Notes: generated from the sequence alone by a model not told the origin. Counted from the stretch's first letter, positions 25,227 to 34,106 are shown. The stretch: 64,000 bases of DNA from Chishuiella changwenlii (GCF_900142565.1 NZ_FRBH01000005.1:62001-126000), one strand, 5' to 3'. Made by a program: numbers and translations.

Positions 25227-25407
25227 AAATGTACAAAGTAAAATGTAGAGAGTACAAAGTGTTTTAATATTTACTACACTTTGTCATGTTGAATTTGCTT
25301 CAACATCGCATCTTATAATATTGAGTTCAGAAATAAAAAAAGAACTATTGAAAAACAACATTTCCGTAAATCGAAATAAAAATCCCAATTTACGGAAAAC
25401 ATAAATT
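25227..25407. other. Non-coding tail of the 590-bp repeat region
   Basis: Together with the arrays above, 24818-25407 holds no gene. This part contains a small perfect inverted repeat, ATGTTGAA-N5-TTCAACAT (25286-25306), preceded by GTC, a form of dispersed hairpin often seen between Bacteroidota genes, and the hairpin at the end of the DUF493 gene. Confidence 0.6.
25361..25398 (-). terminator. Possible terminator of the DUF493 gene
   Basis: An 11-bp stem (TTTCCGTAAAT/ATTTACGGAAA) has a 16-base loop and an interrupted T tract on the minus strand. Confidence 0.5.
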
Positions 25408-25740
25408 TTATAGCATAATTACACCATCAATTTTTGAAACTTCTTTATAGTAATTGATAACTGTATCTGCATCTATAATATATAATTTTACAGAAATAGA
25501 TGTGTATTTTCTATTTGCTGAAGCTTTATAATCGTATGTAGCATTTGTTCCTTCAAATATACTTTTAATGTGTTTCATTGTCTCTTCACTAGATGGATAA
25601 ATGAATTTAAATAAGTAATCTGTTGGAAACTTCTCTACATCATCCAATCTCTCTTTAAACTTAGCATAGAAATCTTGCTCGTTATTTGAGTTATCTGGAA
25701 TTTCTTCGAATGTATAATCTCTCTCGTCGCTCATAATCAT
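25408..25740 (-). CDS. DUF493 (YbeD-like) family protein
   Basis: This small cytoplasmic protein has the DUF493/YbeD ferredoxin-like pattern: FYAKFKERLDDVEKFPTDYLFKFIYP, then IKSIFEG...ANRKYTSISVKLYI and the closing VINYYKEVSKIDGVIML. Members resemble the regulatory ACT-like fold; their function is unknown. Translation could begin at TTG 25752, ATG 25740 or ATG 25734. A -7-like TATTATTG overlaps the TTG, so one of the ATGs is preferred. The gene is divergent from asnB, about 200 bases away; that spacer is very AT-rich with no other visible feature. Confidence 0.85.
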   Translation of the reverse strand: MIMSDERDYTFEEIPDNSNNEQDFYAKFKERLDDVEKFPTDYLFKFIYPSSEETMKHIKSIFEGTNATYDYKASANRKYTSISVKLYIIDADTVINYYKEVSKIDGVIML

Positions 25741-25945
25741 ATTTTCAGACAATAATACAAAAACAATACCACTCCATTTTATTCAAAATTTCAACATTTT
25801 AAAAGACATTTTGTCACATTTAATTCAGTATTTATATAAAAAACATATTTATACTTTAATTTATAAACATATTTAAGTTTTAATATTTATTATTTAAACA
25901 ACAAATACAATATTTGCATTAAATAATCAACAAAACAATAACATT

Positions 25946-27556
25946 ATGTGTGGAATATTAGGCGTATTTGACAAAAAAGATTTAGACGTACAACAAGTAC
26001 AAGAATTAAGCAAAAGAATGAGACATCGTGGACCAGACGAACAAGATTTCGAATTAAACGAATCTAAAACTGGAATTATTACACATGAGCGTCTTGCTAT
26101 AGTCGATTTACAAACAGGAAAACAACCAATAAAAGGAACAAATAATGCCTACGTAGTTCACAATGGAGAAATCTATAATCACATGAAATTGAAAGAGACA
26201 GAGTTAAAAGATTACTCTTTTTCTACAAAATGTGATAGCGAAGTTATTGTAAAATTATACGAGAAATACGGAACAGATTTTTGTAACCTTTTAGATGGAG
26301 TTTTTGGTTTTATTGTAATGGAAGGAGATGATTTTATGGTAGCGAGAGACCCAATCGGAATTAAACCTTTGTATTATGGACAAGATAAAACTGGTGCTTA
26401 TTACTTTTCATCTGAAATGAAAGTTATAGAAGATCAAGTTGAAAAATTAGAAGCTTTCCCTCCTGGTCACTTCTTTACAAAAGAGACAGGATTTGTAAAA
26501 TATTATCAGCCAGAATGGCAAGATCACGAAGTTTGTACAGAACAATTAGATTTAGAACAATTACGTGATGGTTTAATTGATGCTACTAAAAAACGATTAA
26601 TGAGCGATGTGCCAGTTGGAGTTTTACTTTCTGGTGGTTTAGACAGTTCTTTAATCTCTTCTATAACTGCAAGATTATTAAAAGAAGAAGGGAAAGAGTT
26701 ACATTCTTTTTCTGTCGGATTAGATGAAACTGCTCCAGATATTATTGCAGCAAGAGAAGTTGCAGATTTTATTGGAACAACACATCATGCGATTCATTTT
26801 TCTTTTGAAGAAGGATTATCAATTATAGATAAATTAATTTGGCACTTAGAAACTTACGATATTACATCTATTAGAGCTTCTACACCAATGTACATTATGT
26901 CTAAATATATTACAGATATGGGAATAAAAGTTGTCTTATCTGGTGAGGGTTCTGATGAAATTTTTGGTGGATATTTATATTTCCATAACGCACCAAGCGA
27001 CGAAGAATTTCAGAAAGAAACAATTCGTAGAGTTCAATTATTAAGCACAGCAGATTGTTTACGTGCAGACAAGTCTACTATGGCGTGGGCATTAGAAGCT
27101 CGTGTTCCATTCTTAGATAGAAACTTCTTAGATGTAGCAATGAAAATAGAACCAAGTGTAAAAAGACCAAGTCGCTTAGAAGGTAAAATTGAAAAACATA
27201 TTTTACGAAAAGCATTTGATGATAAAGAAACGCCTTGGTTGCCAGAACATATTTTATGGAGACAAAAAGAGCAATTCTCTGATGGTGTTGGATATTCTTG
27301 GATTGATGATTTAGTGGACCATTGTGCAAAACAAATTTCTGACGAAGAAATGGCGCAAGCCGCGGATTTATTTCCTGTAAACACGCCAACATCTAAGGAA
27401 GCGATGTATATGCGTAAAATTTTCGCAAAACATTTCCCAAGTGAGTCTGCTGCAAAAACTGTAAAAAAATGGATTCCAAAATGGCAAGAAAACGAAGATC
27501 CATCGGGACGTGCTTCTACTATTCATGAGAAAACAACAGAAGCTGTTGAATTATAA
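25946..27556 (+). CDS. asnB: Asparagine synthase B (glutamine-hydrolysing)
   Basis: AsnB makes asparagine from aspartate, ATP and glutamine. The N-terminal nucleophile Cys2 is intact in MCGILGVF, so Met is removed. The glutaminase domain shows RMRHRGPDEQ, THERLAIVDL and VVHNGEIYNH; the synthetase domain has the PP-loop LLSGGLDSSLISSI and the VVLSGEGSDEIFGGYLYFH motif. Length 536 is close to the E. coli AsnB (554). The gene is single. A -7-like sequence (AATATTTG) precedes it, and a strong hairpin follows about 85 bases after the stop. Confidence 0.97.
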   Translation: MCGILGVFDKKDLDVQQVQELSKRMRHRGPDEQDFELNESKTGIITHERLAIVDLQTGKQPIKGTNNAYVVHNGEIYNHMKLKETELKDYSFSTKCDSEVIVKLYEKYGTDFCNLLDGVFGFIVMEGDDFMVARDPIGIKPLYYGQDKTGAYYFSSEMKVIEDQVEKLEAFPPGHFFTKETGFVKYYQPEWQDHEVCTEQLDLEQLRDGLIDATKKRLMSDVPVGVLLSGGLDSSLISSITARLLKEEGKELHSFSVGLDETAPDIIAAREVADFIGTTHHAIHFSFEEGLSIIDKLIWHLETYDITSIRASTPMYIMSKYITDMGIKVVLSGEGSDEIFGGYLYFHNAPSDEEFQKETIRRVQLLSTADCLRADKSTMAWALEARVPFLDRNFLDVAMKIEPSVKRPSRLEGKIEKHILRKAFDDKETPWLPEHILWRQKEQFSDGVGYSWIDDLVDHCAKQISDEEMAQAADLFPVNTPTSKEAMYMRKIFAKHFPSESAAKTVKKWIPKWQENEDPSGRASTIHEKTTEAVEL

Positions 27557-27641
27557 TAAAAATAATGTGTTACATTTTGAATTCTTCTAAATCGAGGAAA
27601 ATTGTAAGTTATTCTTCAAAATGTATTGTTAATTTTAAATA

Positions 27642-27677
27642 GAAAAAGGATGCTTTTAAAAAAGCATCCTTTTTTGA
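27642..27677. terminator. Intrinsic terminator between asnB and the MFS gene
   Basis: The stem AAAAAGGATGCTTTT / AAAAGCATCCTTTTT has almost no loop and is flanked by A and T tracts, so it can work in both directions for the convergent pair. Confidence 0.85.
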
Positions 27678-27801
27678 TATATTTTTTAATCTTTCGTTTT
27701 TGAAATTAGAGATTAGAAATTTGTAACTGATTTAATCAACAGAAAAACTCTTATCTCTATCTTTTAATTCTCTACGAAATATTTGTATCCTTACGGTTAG
27801 A

Positions 27802-28959
27802 TTAACTTAATCTTCTCGATTTTAATTGTAAAAAGATAAAAGCTATAACTGCTCCAACGGCAGCCATTACAAATCCTACCCATAACTGAGAGTTAAATCC
27901 TAATCCCATTGCAATTGGTATTCCTCCTAAGTATGCACCCAAAGCATTTCCTATATTAAAACTTGCTTGTCCAGCTGCTGCAGCTAAAGTCTCAGAACCT
28001 TTTGCATTGTTAATTAACATCATCTGAATTGGCGAACCAATTGTAAAAGCAATTAGACCTGTAACAAATGACATTACATAAGCAAAAGATGAAAGATGAG
28101 ATGTAAAATAAACAACCACTAAACAAGCTGCCATCGTAGAAAAAGAGATAATAGCTGCTTTATTCGGAGAAACCGTATCTGCCAATTTTCCACCTATAAA
28201 ATTACCTATAAACATTCCCAATCCTACTAATATCATAATAACTGGAACTTGTGTTTTTGGCAATTGTGCAACATCTGTCATTAATGGTGATATATAGCTA
28301 ATCCAAGCAAATAAACCAGATGTTCCGATTGATATCATTACAATTAATATCCAAGCTTCCCATTTCTTAAAAAAGCTAAGCTGTTCTAATAAACTTCCTT
28401 TATTTTCATTTTTTAACGCAGGAACCCATAAAGAAATAGCTAACATTGTTATTAATCCTAAACTAGAAATAATTCCGAAAGTTAAACGCCAAGAAAACAT
28501 TTGTCCCAATTTTGTTCCCAACGGAACTCCTATTAAATTGGCAAATGTTAAACCTGCAAACATAATAGATATTGCCTGGGCTTCTTTCCCTTTTGTTGCT
28601 AATTGCGCAGCTACAACAGAACCAACTCCAAAAAAAGCTCCATGAGGTAAACCTGACATAAAACGGGCTATCATTAAAGTTGAATAACTTGGAGCTATAA
28701 CAAACAACGAGTTAAAAATTGAAAATAAAAGCATAAAAAAGATTAATACCTTTTTAGGAGAATATTTGCTAGTAGCCATAATAAGTGTTGGTGCACCAAC
28801 CATAACTCCAATTGCATATATCGAAATAAAATTACCAGCTTTTGGTATTGATATTTGTAAATCTTTCGCAAAATCCTCTAAAACACCCATCATCGTAAAC
28901 TCCGTCATTCCGATGGCTAAACCTCCCATTGCTAAGGCAAGTAAACTTTTCTGTACCAT
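27802..28959 (-). CDS. MFS drug/sugar efflux transporter, AraJ/DHA1-like
   Basis: The 385-residue inner-membrane protein has twelve predicted hydrophobic segments. The first helix GLAIGMTEFTMMGVLEDFAKDL and the helix-5 region RFMSGLPHGAFFGVGSVVAAQL match the AraJ/YdhP branch of the DHA1 drug:H+ antiporters. The substrate is unknown. It is the last gene of a minus-strand cassette (old yellow enzyme, VOC protein, MFS) with gaps of 3 and 8 bases, which points to a shared role in handling a reactive or toxic small molecule. Confidence 0.88.
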   Translation of the reverse strand: MVQKSLLALAMGGLAIGMTEFTMMGVLEDFAKDLQISIPKAGNFISIYAIGVMVGAPTLIMATSKYSPKKVLIFFMLLFSIFNSLFVIAPSYSTLMIARFMSGLPHGAFFGVGSVVAAQLATKGKEAQAISIMFAGLTFANLIGVPLGTKLGQMFSWRLTFGIISSLGLITMLAISLWVPALKNENKGSLLEQLSFFKKWEAWILIVMISIGTSGLFAWISYISPLMTDVAQLPKTQVPVIMILVGLGMFIGNFIGGKLADTVSPNKAAIISFSTMAACLVVVYFTSHLSSFAYVMSFVTGLIAFTIGSPIQMMLINNAKGSETLAAAAGQASFNIGNALGAYLGGIPIAMGLGFNSQLWVGFVMAAVGAVIAFIFLQLKSRRLS

Positions 28960-28967
28960 TTAATTTT

Positions 28968-29357
28968 TTATTCTTCGTAAAGTTCTATTGGCAAAGCATC
29001 TGGATCTTCAAAAAAAGTAAACTTTTTCTGTGTAAATTCATCCACACGAATTTGCTCAACTGTAATTCCTAATTGCACTAGCTTTTCTCTTTCTTTCTCT
29101 ATATTTTCTACTGCAAAAGCAATATGTCTTAAACCTGTAGATTCTGGTCTAGACATACGTTTTGGTGGATTAGGGAATGAAAAAAGTTCTATGCAATAAT
29201 AATTTTGCAAAGCTAAATCTAATTTATAAGAATCACGTTCTTTTCGATAAACTTCTTTTATAATTTTAAATCCTAGGACTTCTGTATAAAATTTCTTAGA
29301 TTTTTCATAGTCAGAACAAATAATTGCTATGTGATGAATTTTACTTAATGATAACAT
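28968..29357 (-). CDS. VOC (glyoxalase-like) family protein, YaeR/GloA2 type
   Basis: The 129-residue single VOC domain has the usual order: HHIAIICSDYEKSKKFYTEVLGFKII, a central LFSFPNPPKRMSRPESTGLRHIAFAV, and FTFFEDPDALPIELYE. The metal ligands are probably H8 or H9, E57 in IELFSF, H97 in LRHIAF and the late E in IELYE. This matches the YaeR/SMU-1112c-like group, whose substrate is not established. It lies between the old yellow enzyme and MFS genes and is probably co-transcribed with both. Confidence 0.88.
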   Translation of the reverse strand: MLSLSKIHHIAIICSDYEKSKKFYTEVLGFKIIKEVYRKERDSYKLDLALQNYYCIELFSFPNPPKRMSRPESTGLRHIAFAVENIEKEREKLVQLGITVEQIRVDEFTQKKFTFFEDPDALPIELYEE

Positions 29358-29360
29358 ATT

Positions 29361-30440
29361 TTATGCGTAATGATTATTTTTTGCACGTTCGTATTGAGGT
29401 AACCATTTTAAATCTACTCCTAATTCTTTCGCAGCATCTAAAGCAAAATATGGATGACGTAATAACTCTCTTGCCAAGAAAATTAAATCGGCTTCATTAT
29501 TATCTAAGATAGCTTCTGCTTGTTTGGCTTCGAAAATTAGACCTACAGCACCCGTAATTATATTTACATTTTGTTTTATTTCATTTGCAAATGGAACTTG
29601 ATAATTTTTCTTTACATCAATTTCTTGATGGCTAACACCTCCACCGGAAGAAACATCAATAACCTCCACTCCATTTTCTTTTAAAATTTTACAAAGCTCT
29701 ACCGTTTCAGTAATATCCCAACCTCCTTCTGCCCAGTCGGATGCAGATAAACGAACCCAAATAGATTGTGTTGAGACATATTTTTTCATTTCTGATAAAA
29801 TTTCTAAAATAAAACGAATTCTGTTTTCAAAACTTCCACCATATTCATCATTACGGAAATTAATTAAAGGTGATAAAAACTGATGAACTAAATATCCATG
29901 CGCACCATGTATTTCTAAAATCTCATAACCAGCTTTAATTGCTCTTTCAGTAGCTTTTCCCCACTCTGTAATTAATTCTTTAATTTCATCAATTGATAAT
30001 TCATGAGGTTTTTCATAGCCCTCATTAAATGGAACCGAAGAACTAGAAACAGTTTGCCAACCTTTCTCATCATTAGATGGAATGTGTTTGCTTCCTAGCC
30101 AAGGTTTATCTGTACTTGCTTTTCTACCAGCATGTGCTAATTGTATTCCAGGTACACAATCATACTTTTTAATTGCAGAAACTATTTTTTGATAAGCTTC
30201 TATATGCTCATCTTTCCAAATACCCAAATCACCATAAGAGATTCTTCCTTCTGATACAACTGCTGTTGCTTCTTGTATAATTGCGGAAACATTTCCTACT
30301 GCACGAGAAATATAATGTTGGAAATGCCAATCGTTAGGGAAACCATCTTCCCCAGAATATTGACACATTGGAGACATTATAATTCTATTTTTTAAAATTA
30401 TATTTTCGTTTATTTTAATAGATTCGAATAATTTACTCAT
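29361..30440 (-). CDS. namA: Old yellow enzyme family NADPH dehydrogenase (YqjM/NamA-like)
   Basis: This FMN-dependent ene-reductase type reduces alpha,beta-unsaturated carbonyl compounds with NAD(P)H. It shows the class-III features of YqjM: the SPMCQYSGEDGFPNDWHFQHY segment is present (active-site Cys and Tyr), followed by QLAHAGRKAS, the substrate-binding pair in EIHGAHGYLVHQFLSPL, NFRNDEYGGSFENRIRF and the FMN-phosphate loop GAVGLI...DLIFLARELLRHPYF. Length 359 is slightly longer than YqjM (338). It is the first gene of the cassette. A -7-like TACTTTTA lies at about 30468-30475 on the minus strand. The physiological substrate is unknown. Confidence 0.9.
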   Translation of the reverse strand: MSKLFESIKINENIILKNRIIMSPMCQYSGEDGFPNDWHFQHYISRAVGNVSAIIQEATAVVSEGRISYGDLGIWKDEHIEAYQKIVSAIKKYDCVPGIQLAHAGRKASTDKPWLGSKHIPSNDEKGWQTVSSSSVPFNEGYEKPHELSIDEIKELITEWGKATERAIKAGYEILEIHGAHGYLVHQFLSPLINFRNDEYGGSFENRIRFILEILSEMKKYVSTQSIWVRLSASDWAEGGWDITETVELCKILKENGVEVIDVSSGGGVSHQEIDVKKNYQVPFANEIKQNVNIITGAVGLIFEAKQAEAILDNNEADLIFLARELLRHPYFALDAAKELGVDLKWLPQYERAKNNHYA

Positions 30441-30679
30441 TACTTTACTTTTGTTAAACCTTGTATAAAAGTAAGTATATATTTTTTTTCAGAAAAGTAA
30501 ATAGAAATGTCTATTTATAATATTTTACATAAATTTATCAAATACTGACAAAAAACATGATTCTTAAAAATATCTAAAAATCAACTTAATATCAGGTATT
30601 ACTCATATATTTTAAAATTAAATTTTAATAATTTTTCGTATATTTCAGTTTGTTCGTACTTTTACAAAAAAGTGAAATT

Positions 30680-32014
30680 TTGGAAAAGAAAAAGATTGTC
30701 ATTCTAGGTGCTGGATTTGCCGGACTTAAATTAGCCCGTAAACTAAATAATAACCCACACTTTTCTATTACACTTATTGACCGCTATAATTACCACCAAT
30801 TTCAACCTCTTTTTTATCAAGTTGCAACTGCATCAATTAACGCGAGTGATATTTCATTCCCAATACGTAAAGTTTTTCAGAACAGTAAAAATGTAAGCGT
30901 ACGTTTAGCAGATGTAACAGGTATAAACAGAGAGAAAAATGAAGTTGAAACCACAATCGGTGATTTTTCTTATGACTATTTAGTTATTGCCACGGGATGT
31001 ACCACAAATTTCTTCGGTAATAAACAAATTGAGGAATTATCATTTCCAATGAAATCGACAAATGAAGCATTAACGCTTAAAAATCGATTATTAACAAACT
31101 TCGAAAGTGCATTTTCTGCAGAATCTGAAGAAGAATTAGAAGAAATCATGAACATTGTTGTTGTAGGAGGAGGACCAACTGGAGTTGAGCTTTCTGGAGC
31201 AATAGCACAAATGAAAAAATTTATTCTTCCTAAGGATTATCCAGATTTAGATTTTTCTAAGTTAAACATCTACTTAATTGAAGGTGGACCTAATTTATTA
31301 GGACCAATGTCTGATTTGGCTCACAAAAAGTCTTATGAATATTTGACTGGAATGGGAGTTAATGTATGGACAGATGGTAGAGTAATTAATTACGATGGTA
31401 AAACTATCTCTTTAGATGATGGTCGTACAATCAAAACTCGTAATTTAATTTGGGCTGCCGGAGTAATGGGGAATGTTCCAGAAGGAACTGTTAAACAAGA
31501 AGAATTACAAAGAGGAAATCGTCTAAAAGTAGATAGAACTTCTAAAGTACTTGGATCTGATAACATTTATGCTATTGGTGATATTTCTTCTATGGAAACT
31601 CCTAAATATCCACATGGACATCCACAATTGGCTCGTGTAGCTGGAGATCAGGCTGAGCAATTAGCTAAAAACTTTGATAAACTTGGTAATGGTCTTTCAG
31701 AAGACAAATTAACATTGTTTGAGTATAAAGATCCAGGTTCTATGGCAACAATTGGGAAACGTAAAGCTGTTGTAGATTTACCTAAATTTTCTTTTTCGGG
31801 TAGAATTGCATGGTTTGTTTGGATGTTTTTACATTTAATGTTGATTTTAACTGTAAGAAATAAATTAGCTATTTTCTTAAACTGGGCACACACATATTTA
31901 ACAAATGATTCTTCGTTACGTATTATTGTGAGACCAACAAAAAAAGATTTTAGATTTAACCTAAAACAATATCGTCGTTTTCCTTTAAACAGAGATAAAA
32001 ATACAGAAGAATAA
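30680..32014 (+). CDS. ndh: Type II NADH:quinone oxidoreductase (NDH-2)
   Basis: NDH-2 is a peripheral inner-membrane flavoenzyme that passes electrons from NADH to quinone without pumping protons. The FAD site is IVILGAGFAGLKLARKL, the NADH site IVVVGGGPTGVELSGAIAQM, and the second FAD site IYAIGDISSM with HPQLARVAGDQAEQLAKN, which is the quinone-side motif. The C-terminal hydrophobic stretch (about residues 370-405, FSGRIAWFVWMFLHLMLIL) is typical of the Bacteroidota form. No ATG is available: TTG at 30680 is preferred, because a -7-like TACTTTTA (30657-30664) lies between it and the other in-frame TTG at 30650. Confidence 0.9.
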   Translation: MEKKKIVILGAGFAGLKLARKLNNNPHFSITLIDRYNYHQFQPLFYQVATASINASDISFPIRKVFQNSKNVSVRLADVTGINREKNEVETTIGDFSYDYLVIATGCTTNFFGNKQIEELSFPMKSTNEALTLKNRLLTNFESAFSAESEEELEEIMNIVVVGGGPTGVELSGAIAQMKKFILPKDYPDLDFSKLNIYLIEGGPNLLGPMSDLAHKKSYEYLTGMGVNVWTDGRVINYDGKTISLDDGRTIKTRNLIWAAGVMGNVPEGTVKQEELQRGNRLKVDRTSKVLGSDNIYAIGDISSMETPKYPHGHPQLARVAGDQAEQLAKNFDKLGNGLSEDKLTLFEYKDPGSMATIGKRKAVVDLPKFSFSGRIAWFVWMFLHLMLILTVRNKLAIFLNWAHTYLTNDSSLRIIVRPTKKDFRFNLKQYRRFPLNRDKNTEE

Positions 32015-32038
32015 ACTTTATTATTACAATAATAACAT

Positions 32039-32069
32039 AAAAAGAGAGCTTTATAAGCTCTCTTTTTTT
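32039..32069 (+). terminator. Intrinsic terminator after ndh
   Basis: The stem AAAAAGAGAGCTT/AAGCTCTCTTTTT with a tiny loop is followed by a T tract. Confidence 0.85.
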
Positions 32070-32098
32070 ATATTCGATTATAATTATTTAAACATAAT

Positions 32099-32580
32099 AT
32101 GATGAAACAATTCAGTTATCTACTTATTACTCCTCTATTATTCATTTTTTCATGCAAAGGAACTTCTGATAATTCTACGACAACAAGTGGTAAAATTGCT
32201 GATGAAAAAATTGTTTTGGGAAAGGAAAAAAAGTTAGTAATGATAAATTTGTAGGAAATGTTTATCAAGAAATATTGGGTAAAATAGGAACCCAAACAAG
32301 TAACGTGACATTTGAGCCTAAAAGTAGAACCAACTGGCATTTACATCCTGGTGGACAAACATTATTGGTAACAGAAGGAGTTGGTTATCATCAAATTGAA
32401 GGGAAACCGATTCAAATTATAAAAAAAGGTGATGTTATTAATGTAGAAAAAAATGTTAAGCATTGGCATGGAGGAAGTGTTGATTGTGGAATGTCGCATA
32501 TTGCAATTAGCATAGACCATGAAGAAAATCCTTCTCAATGGTTTTTACCAGTATCAGATAAAGAATATAACAACTTATAA
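32099..32580 (+). pseudogene. Cupin-domain lipoprotein, frameshifted
   Basis: The first frame (ATG at 32099 or 32102) encodes a lipoprotein signal, ...LLFIFSCKGTSDNSTTTSGK, and runs to a TAG at 32252 after 51 codons. From about 32215 another frame carries the rest of the same protein: GKGKKVSNDKFVGNVYQEIL, then the cupin core NWHLHPGGQTLLVTEGVGY, IKKGDVINVEKNVKHWHGG, to the stop at 32580. Adding one base near GTTTTGGG or the A3/A7 tracts (32213-32233) joins both. This is a single-base deletion, a sequencing error, or a slippery phase-variable site. Intact relatives are small secreted cupins; metal ligands (H, H, H in NWHLH and KHWHG) are kept. Confidence 0.8.
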
Positions 32581-32590
32581 CAAGTAAACA

Positions 32591-32627
32591 AAAGAAAAGA
32601 CTTCAATTTATGAAGTCTTTTCTTTTA
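32591..32627. terminator. Bidirectional terminator between the cupin gene and the small membrane protein gene
   Basis: A 15-bp perfect stem (AAAGAAAAGACTTCA/TGAAGTCTTTTCTTT) has a five-base loop; A and T tracts on both sides serve the two convergent genes. Confidence 0.85.
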
Positions 32628-32631
32628 TGAA

Positions 32632-32856
32632 TTAAACAGCATTTAAGTCTTCTTTAATATCATTTTTCTTTCTATATTTCTTTTGTATGTATTCAGCAGC
32701 TAAAGAAACAGCTATTCCTCCAACAATACCATAAATAGATCGTTTTCCTAAAAACTTAGCAACTGTAACTCCTGTTGTAGCGGCTGTAGCTAATAATCCA
32801 ATTTTAGAAGCATTTTCACCGTTCTTTGTTTTTGATAATTTTTCTAATATTTTCAT
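32632..32856 (-). CDS. Small hypothetical membrane protein
   Basis: No family was recognised. The 74-residue protein starts MKILEKLSKTKNGENASKIG and contains one or two short hydrophobic segments rich in Gly, Ala and Thr (LLATAATTGVTVAKFLG and YGIVGGIAVSLAAEYI), followed by a very basic tail (QKKYRKKNDIKED). This looks like a small inner-membrane protein. An upstream in-frame ATG at 32880 would add MYNHNKYI, which does not resemble a better start. The gene is convergent with the cupin lipoprotein and lies about 60 bases downstream of arsC on the same strand. Confidence 0.55.
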   Translation of the reverse strand: MKILEKLSKTKNGENASKIGLLATAATTGVTVAKFLGKRSIYGIVGGIAVSLAAEYIQKKYRKKNDIKEDLNAV

Positions 32857-32917
32857 AATATATTTATTGTGATTGTACATTATGAATTAAGCAACTATCA
32901 AACCAAAAAAATAAACC

Positions 32918-33262
32918 TTATTTAATAAACACTGTTACTAATTCTGTTGGCCTACCTACTACTCCACTTTTATCGTCTGTAACAATAGGTCGTTGTAATA
33001 ATTTTGGATACTCTACCAAAGCATCTAAAATTTGAGCATCTGATAAATCTTTTCCTTTAAAATTTGCTTTCCACTCCTCCTCATTCGTTCTTACAATATC
33101 TATTGGATTTACCTTTAATTTTTCTAAGATTTCTTTTAATTCTTTTTTAGAAAGAGGTTCTTTCAAATACTCTCTTACAACATATTTTTTTCCAGATTCT
33201 TCTAAAACATTTACAGCATCTCTACTTTTTCCACATCTCGTGTTATGCAATATTGTATACAT
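32918..33262 (-). CDS. arsC: ArsC/Spx family arsenate reductase-like protein
   Basis: The thioredoxin-fold protein starts MYTILHNTRCGKSRDAV, where HNxRCGxSR matches the HNPxCGTSRN active site of glutaredoxin-dependent arsenate reductases with catalytic C10. The later basic residues R59 in IVRTNEEEW and R92 in LLQRPIV match the arsenate-binding arginines. Length 114 is typical. No ars operon partner (ArsR, ArsB) is nearby, so a housekeeping thiol role is possible. The closest paralogous alternative is the Spx regulator, but Spx carries a CxxC motif that is absent here. Confidence 0.88.
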   Translation of the reverse strand: MYTILHNTRCGKSRDAVNVLEESGKKYVVREYLKEPLSKKELKEILEKLKVNPIDIVRTNEEEWKANFKGKDLSDAQILDALVEYPKLLQRPIVTDDKSGVVGRPTELVTVFIK

Positions 33263-33476
33263 ATCTATTTTTTTTTTAGGTTATTTCTAATTAATTGTAA
33301 AGTTATAAATATCTACACTTAACTTTTTATTTTTTTTATCATGTTAGATTACAGCATTTAATAAATAACGATTAAATAATTAATAATAAATTAGTTATTT
33401 AATTACACAATAAAGCTTTTGATAAGAACTGGTATACTTTTTGTCATATTAGATACGATCTTAAAATTAAAAATTT

Positions 33477-34106
33477 ATGAAAAAAAATTATTTTTTTAGC
33501 TTCTCTTTTATTCTTTTTCTTTTCTATTTTTCTTGCAAAAAAAATGAAGAAAGTGGAAATGTAAATGATAAAATAACGACAGAAAAAGATAAAATATTTA
33601 CAGGGGAAGATAAAATAATTGCAGAAAAAGTAGATTTACTTTATCAAAATTATGGAAAGGAAGGACTTAGTAGTGAACCTATTTATTCTAAACCAATAAT
33701 TAAAGATTTATTTAATACTGATTTAGAAAAAGATTTGAATAAAGTAAAAGAGATAACTGAAATTAATAGAAAAAAAATAGAAAATAGCGCAAATCCAACG
33801 GATAAACCTTTCATATTAGAAGGTGCTACTTTTACTAGTTTATATGAAGGATACACTTCTTATAAAATAAAAGGTATAGAATATACTGAAAATGTAAATC
33901 CAGTAGGTAGTGCTGCTTTAGTAACTGTTCAACTAGAAAACTCTAAAGTTACTCCTCAAGCAGCTTGGATGGATACAATATATTTTGTAAAACCACTTAA
34001 TAATAGTTGGAAAATTGATAATATCGTATTTGATAATAAACTTTCTGGAGTAAAAGATTTAAAAACGAATTTAAATATTTTCATTTTACAGAATAATCAA
34101 TTGTAA
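33477..34106 (+). CDS. Hypothetical lipoprotein
   Basis: No family was recognised. A Phe-rich signal peptide ends in YFSC with lipid-acceptor C20, followed by a Lys/Glu/Asp-rich linker with a repeated TEKDKI / TGEDKI / AEKV pattern (about 33-55). The remaining region alternates helices and strands; the segment AALVTVQLEN...WMDTIYFVKPLNNSWKIDNI resembles SnoaL/DUF3828-like NTF2 folds, which often end with 'W.IdnI'. This fold suggestion is weak. The gene is single and ends with a terminator at 34138-34169. Confidence 0.6.
   Translation: MKKNYFFSFSFILFLFYFSCKKNEESGNVNDKITTEKDKIFTGEDKIIAEKVDLLYQNYGKEGLSSEPIYSKPIIKDLFNTDLEKDLNKVKEITEINRKKIENSANPTDKPFILEGATFTSLYEGYTSYKIKGIEYTENVNPVGSAALVTVQLENSKVTPQAAWMDTIYFVKPLNNSWKIDNIVFDNKLSGVKDLKTNLNIFILQNNQL

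Noticed and set aside
27034-27392. Two overlapping open frames on the minus strand inside asnB
   Set aside because: They are antisense to a complete, well-conserved asnB, have no family resemblance and no promoter; the openness follows from codon bias.
30650-30679. Upstream TTG as the start of ndh
   Set aside because: A -7-like box lies between this TTG and the next in-frame TTG at 30680, so the upstream codon would not be in the mRNA.
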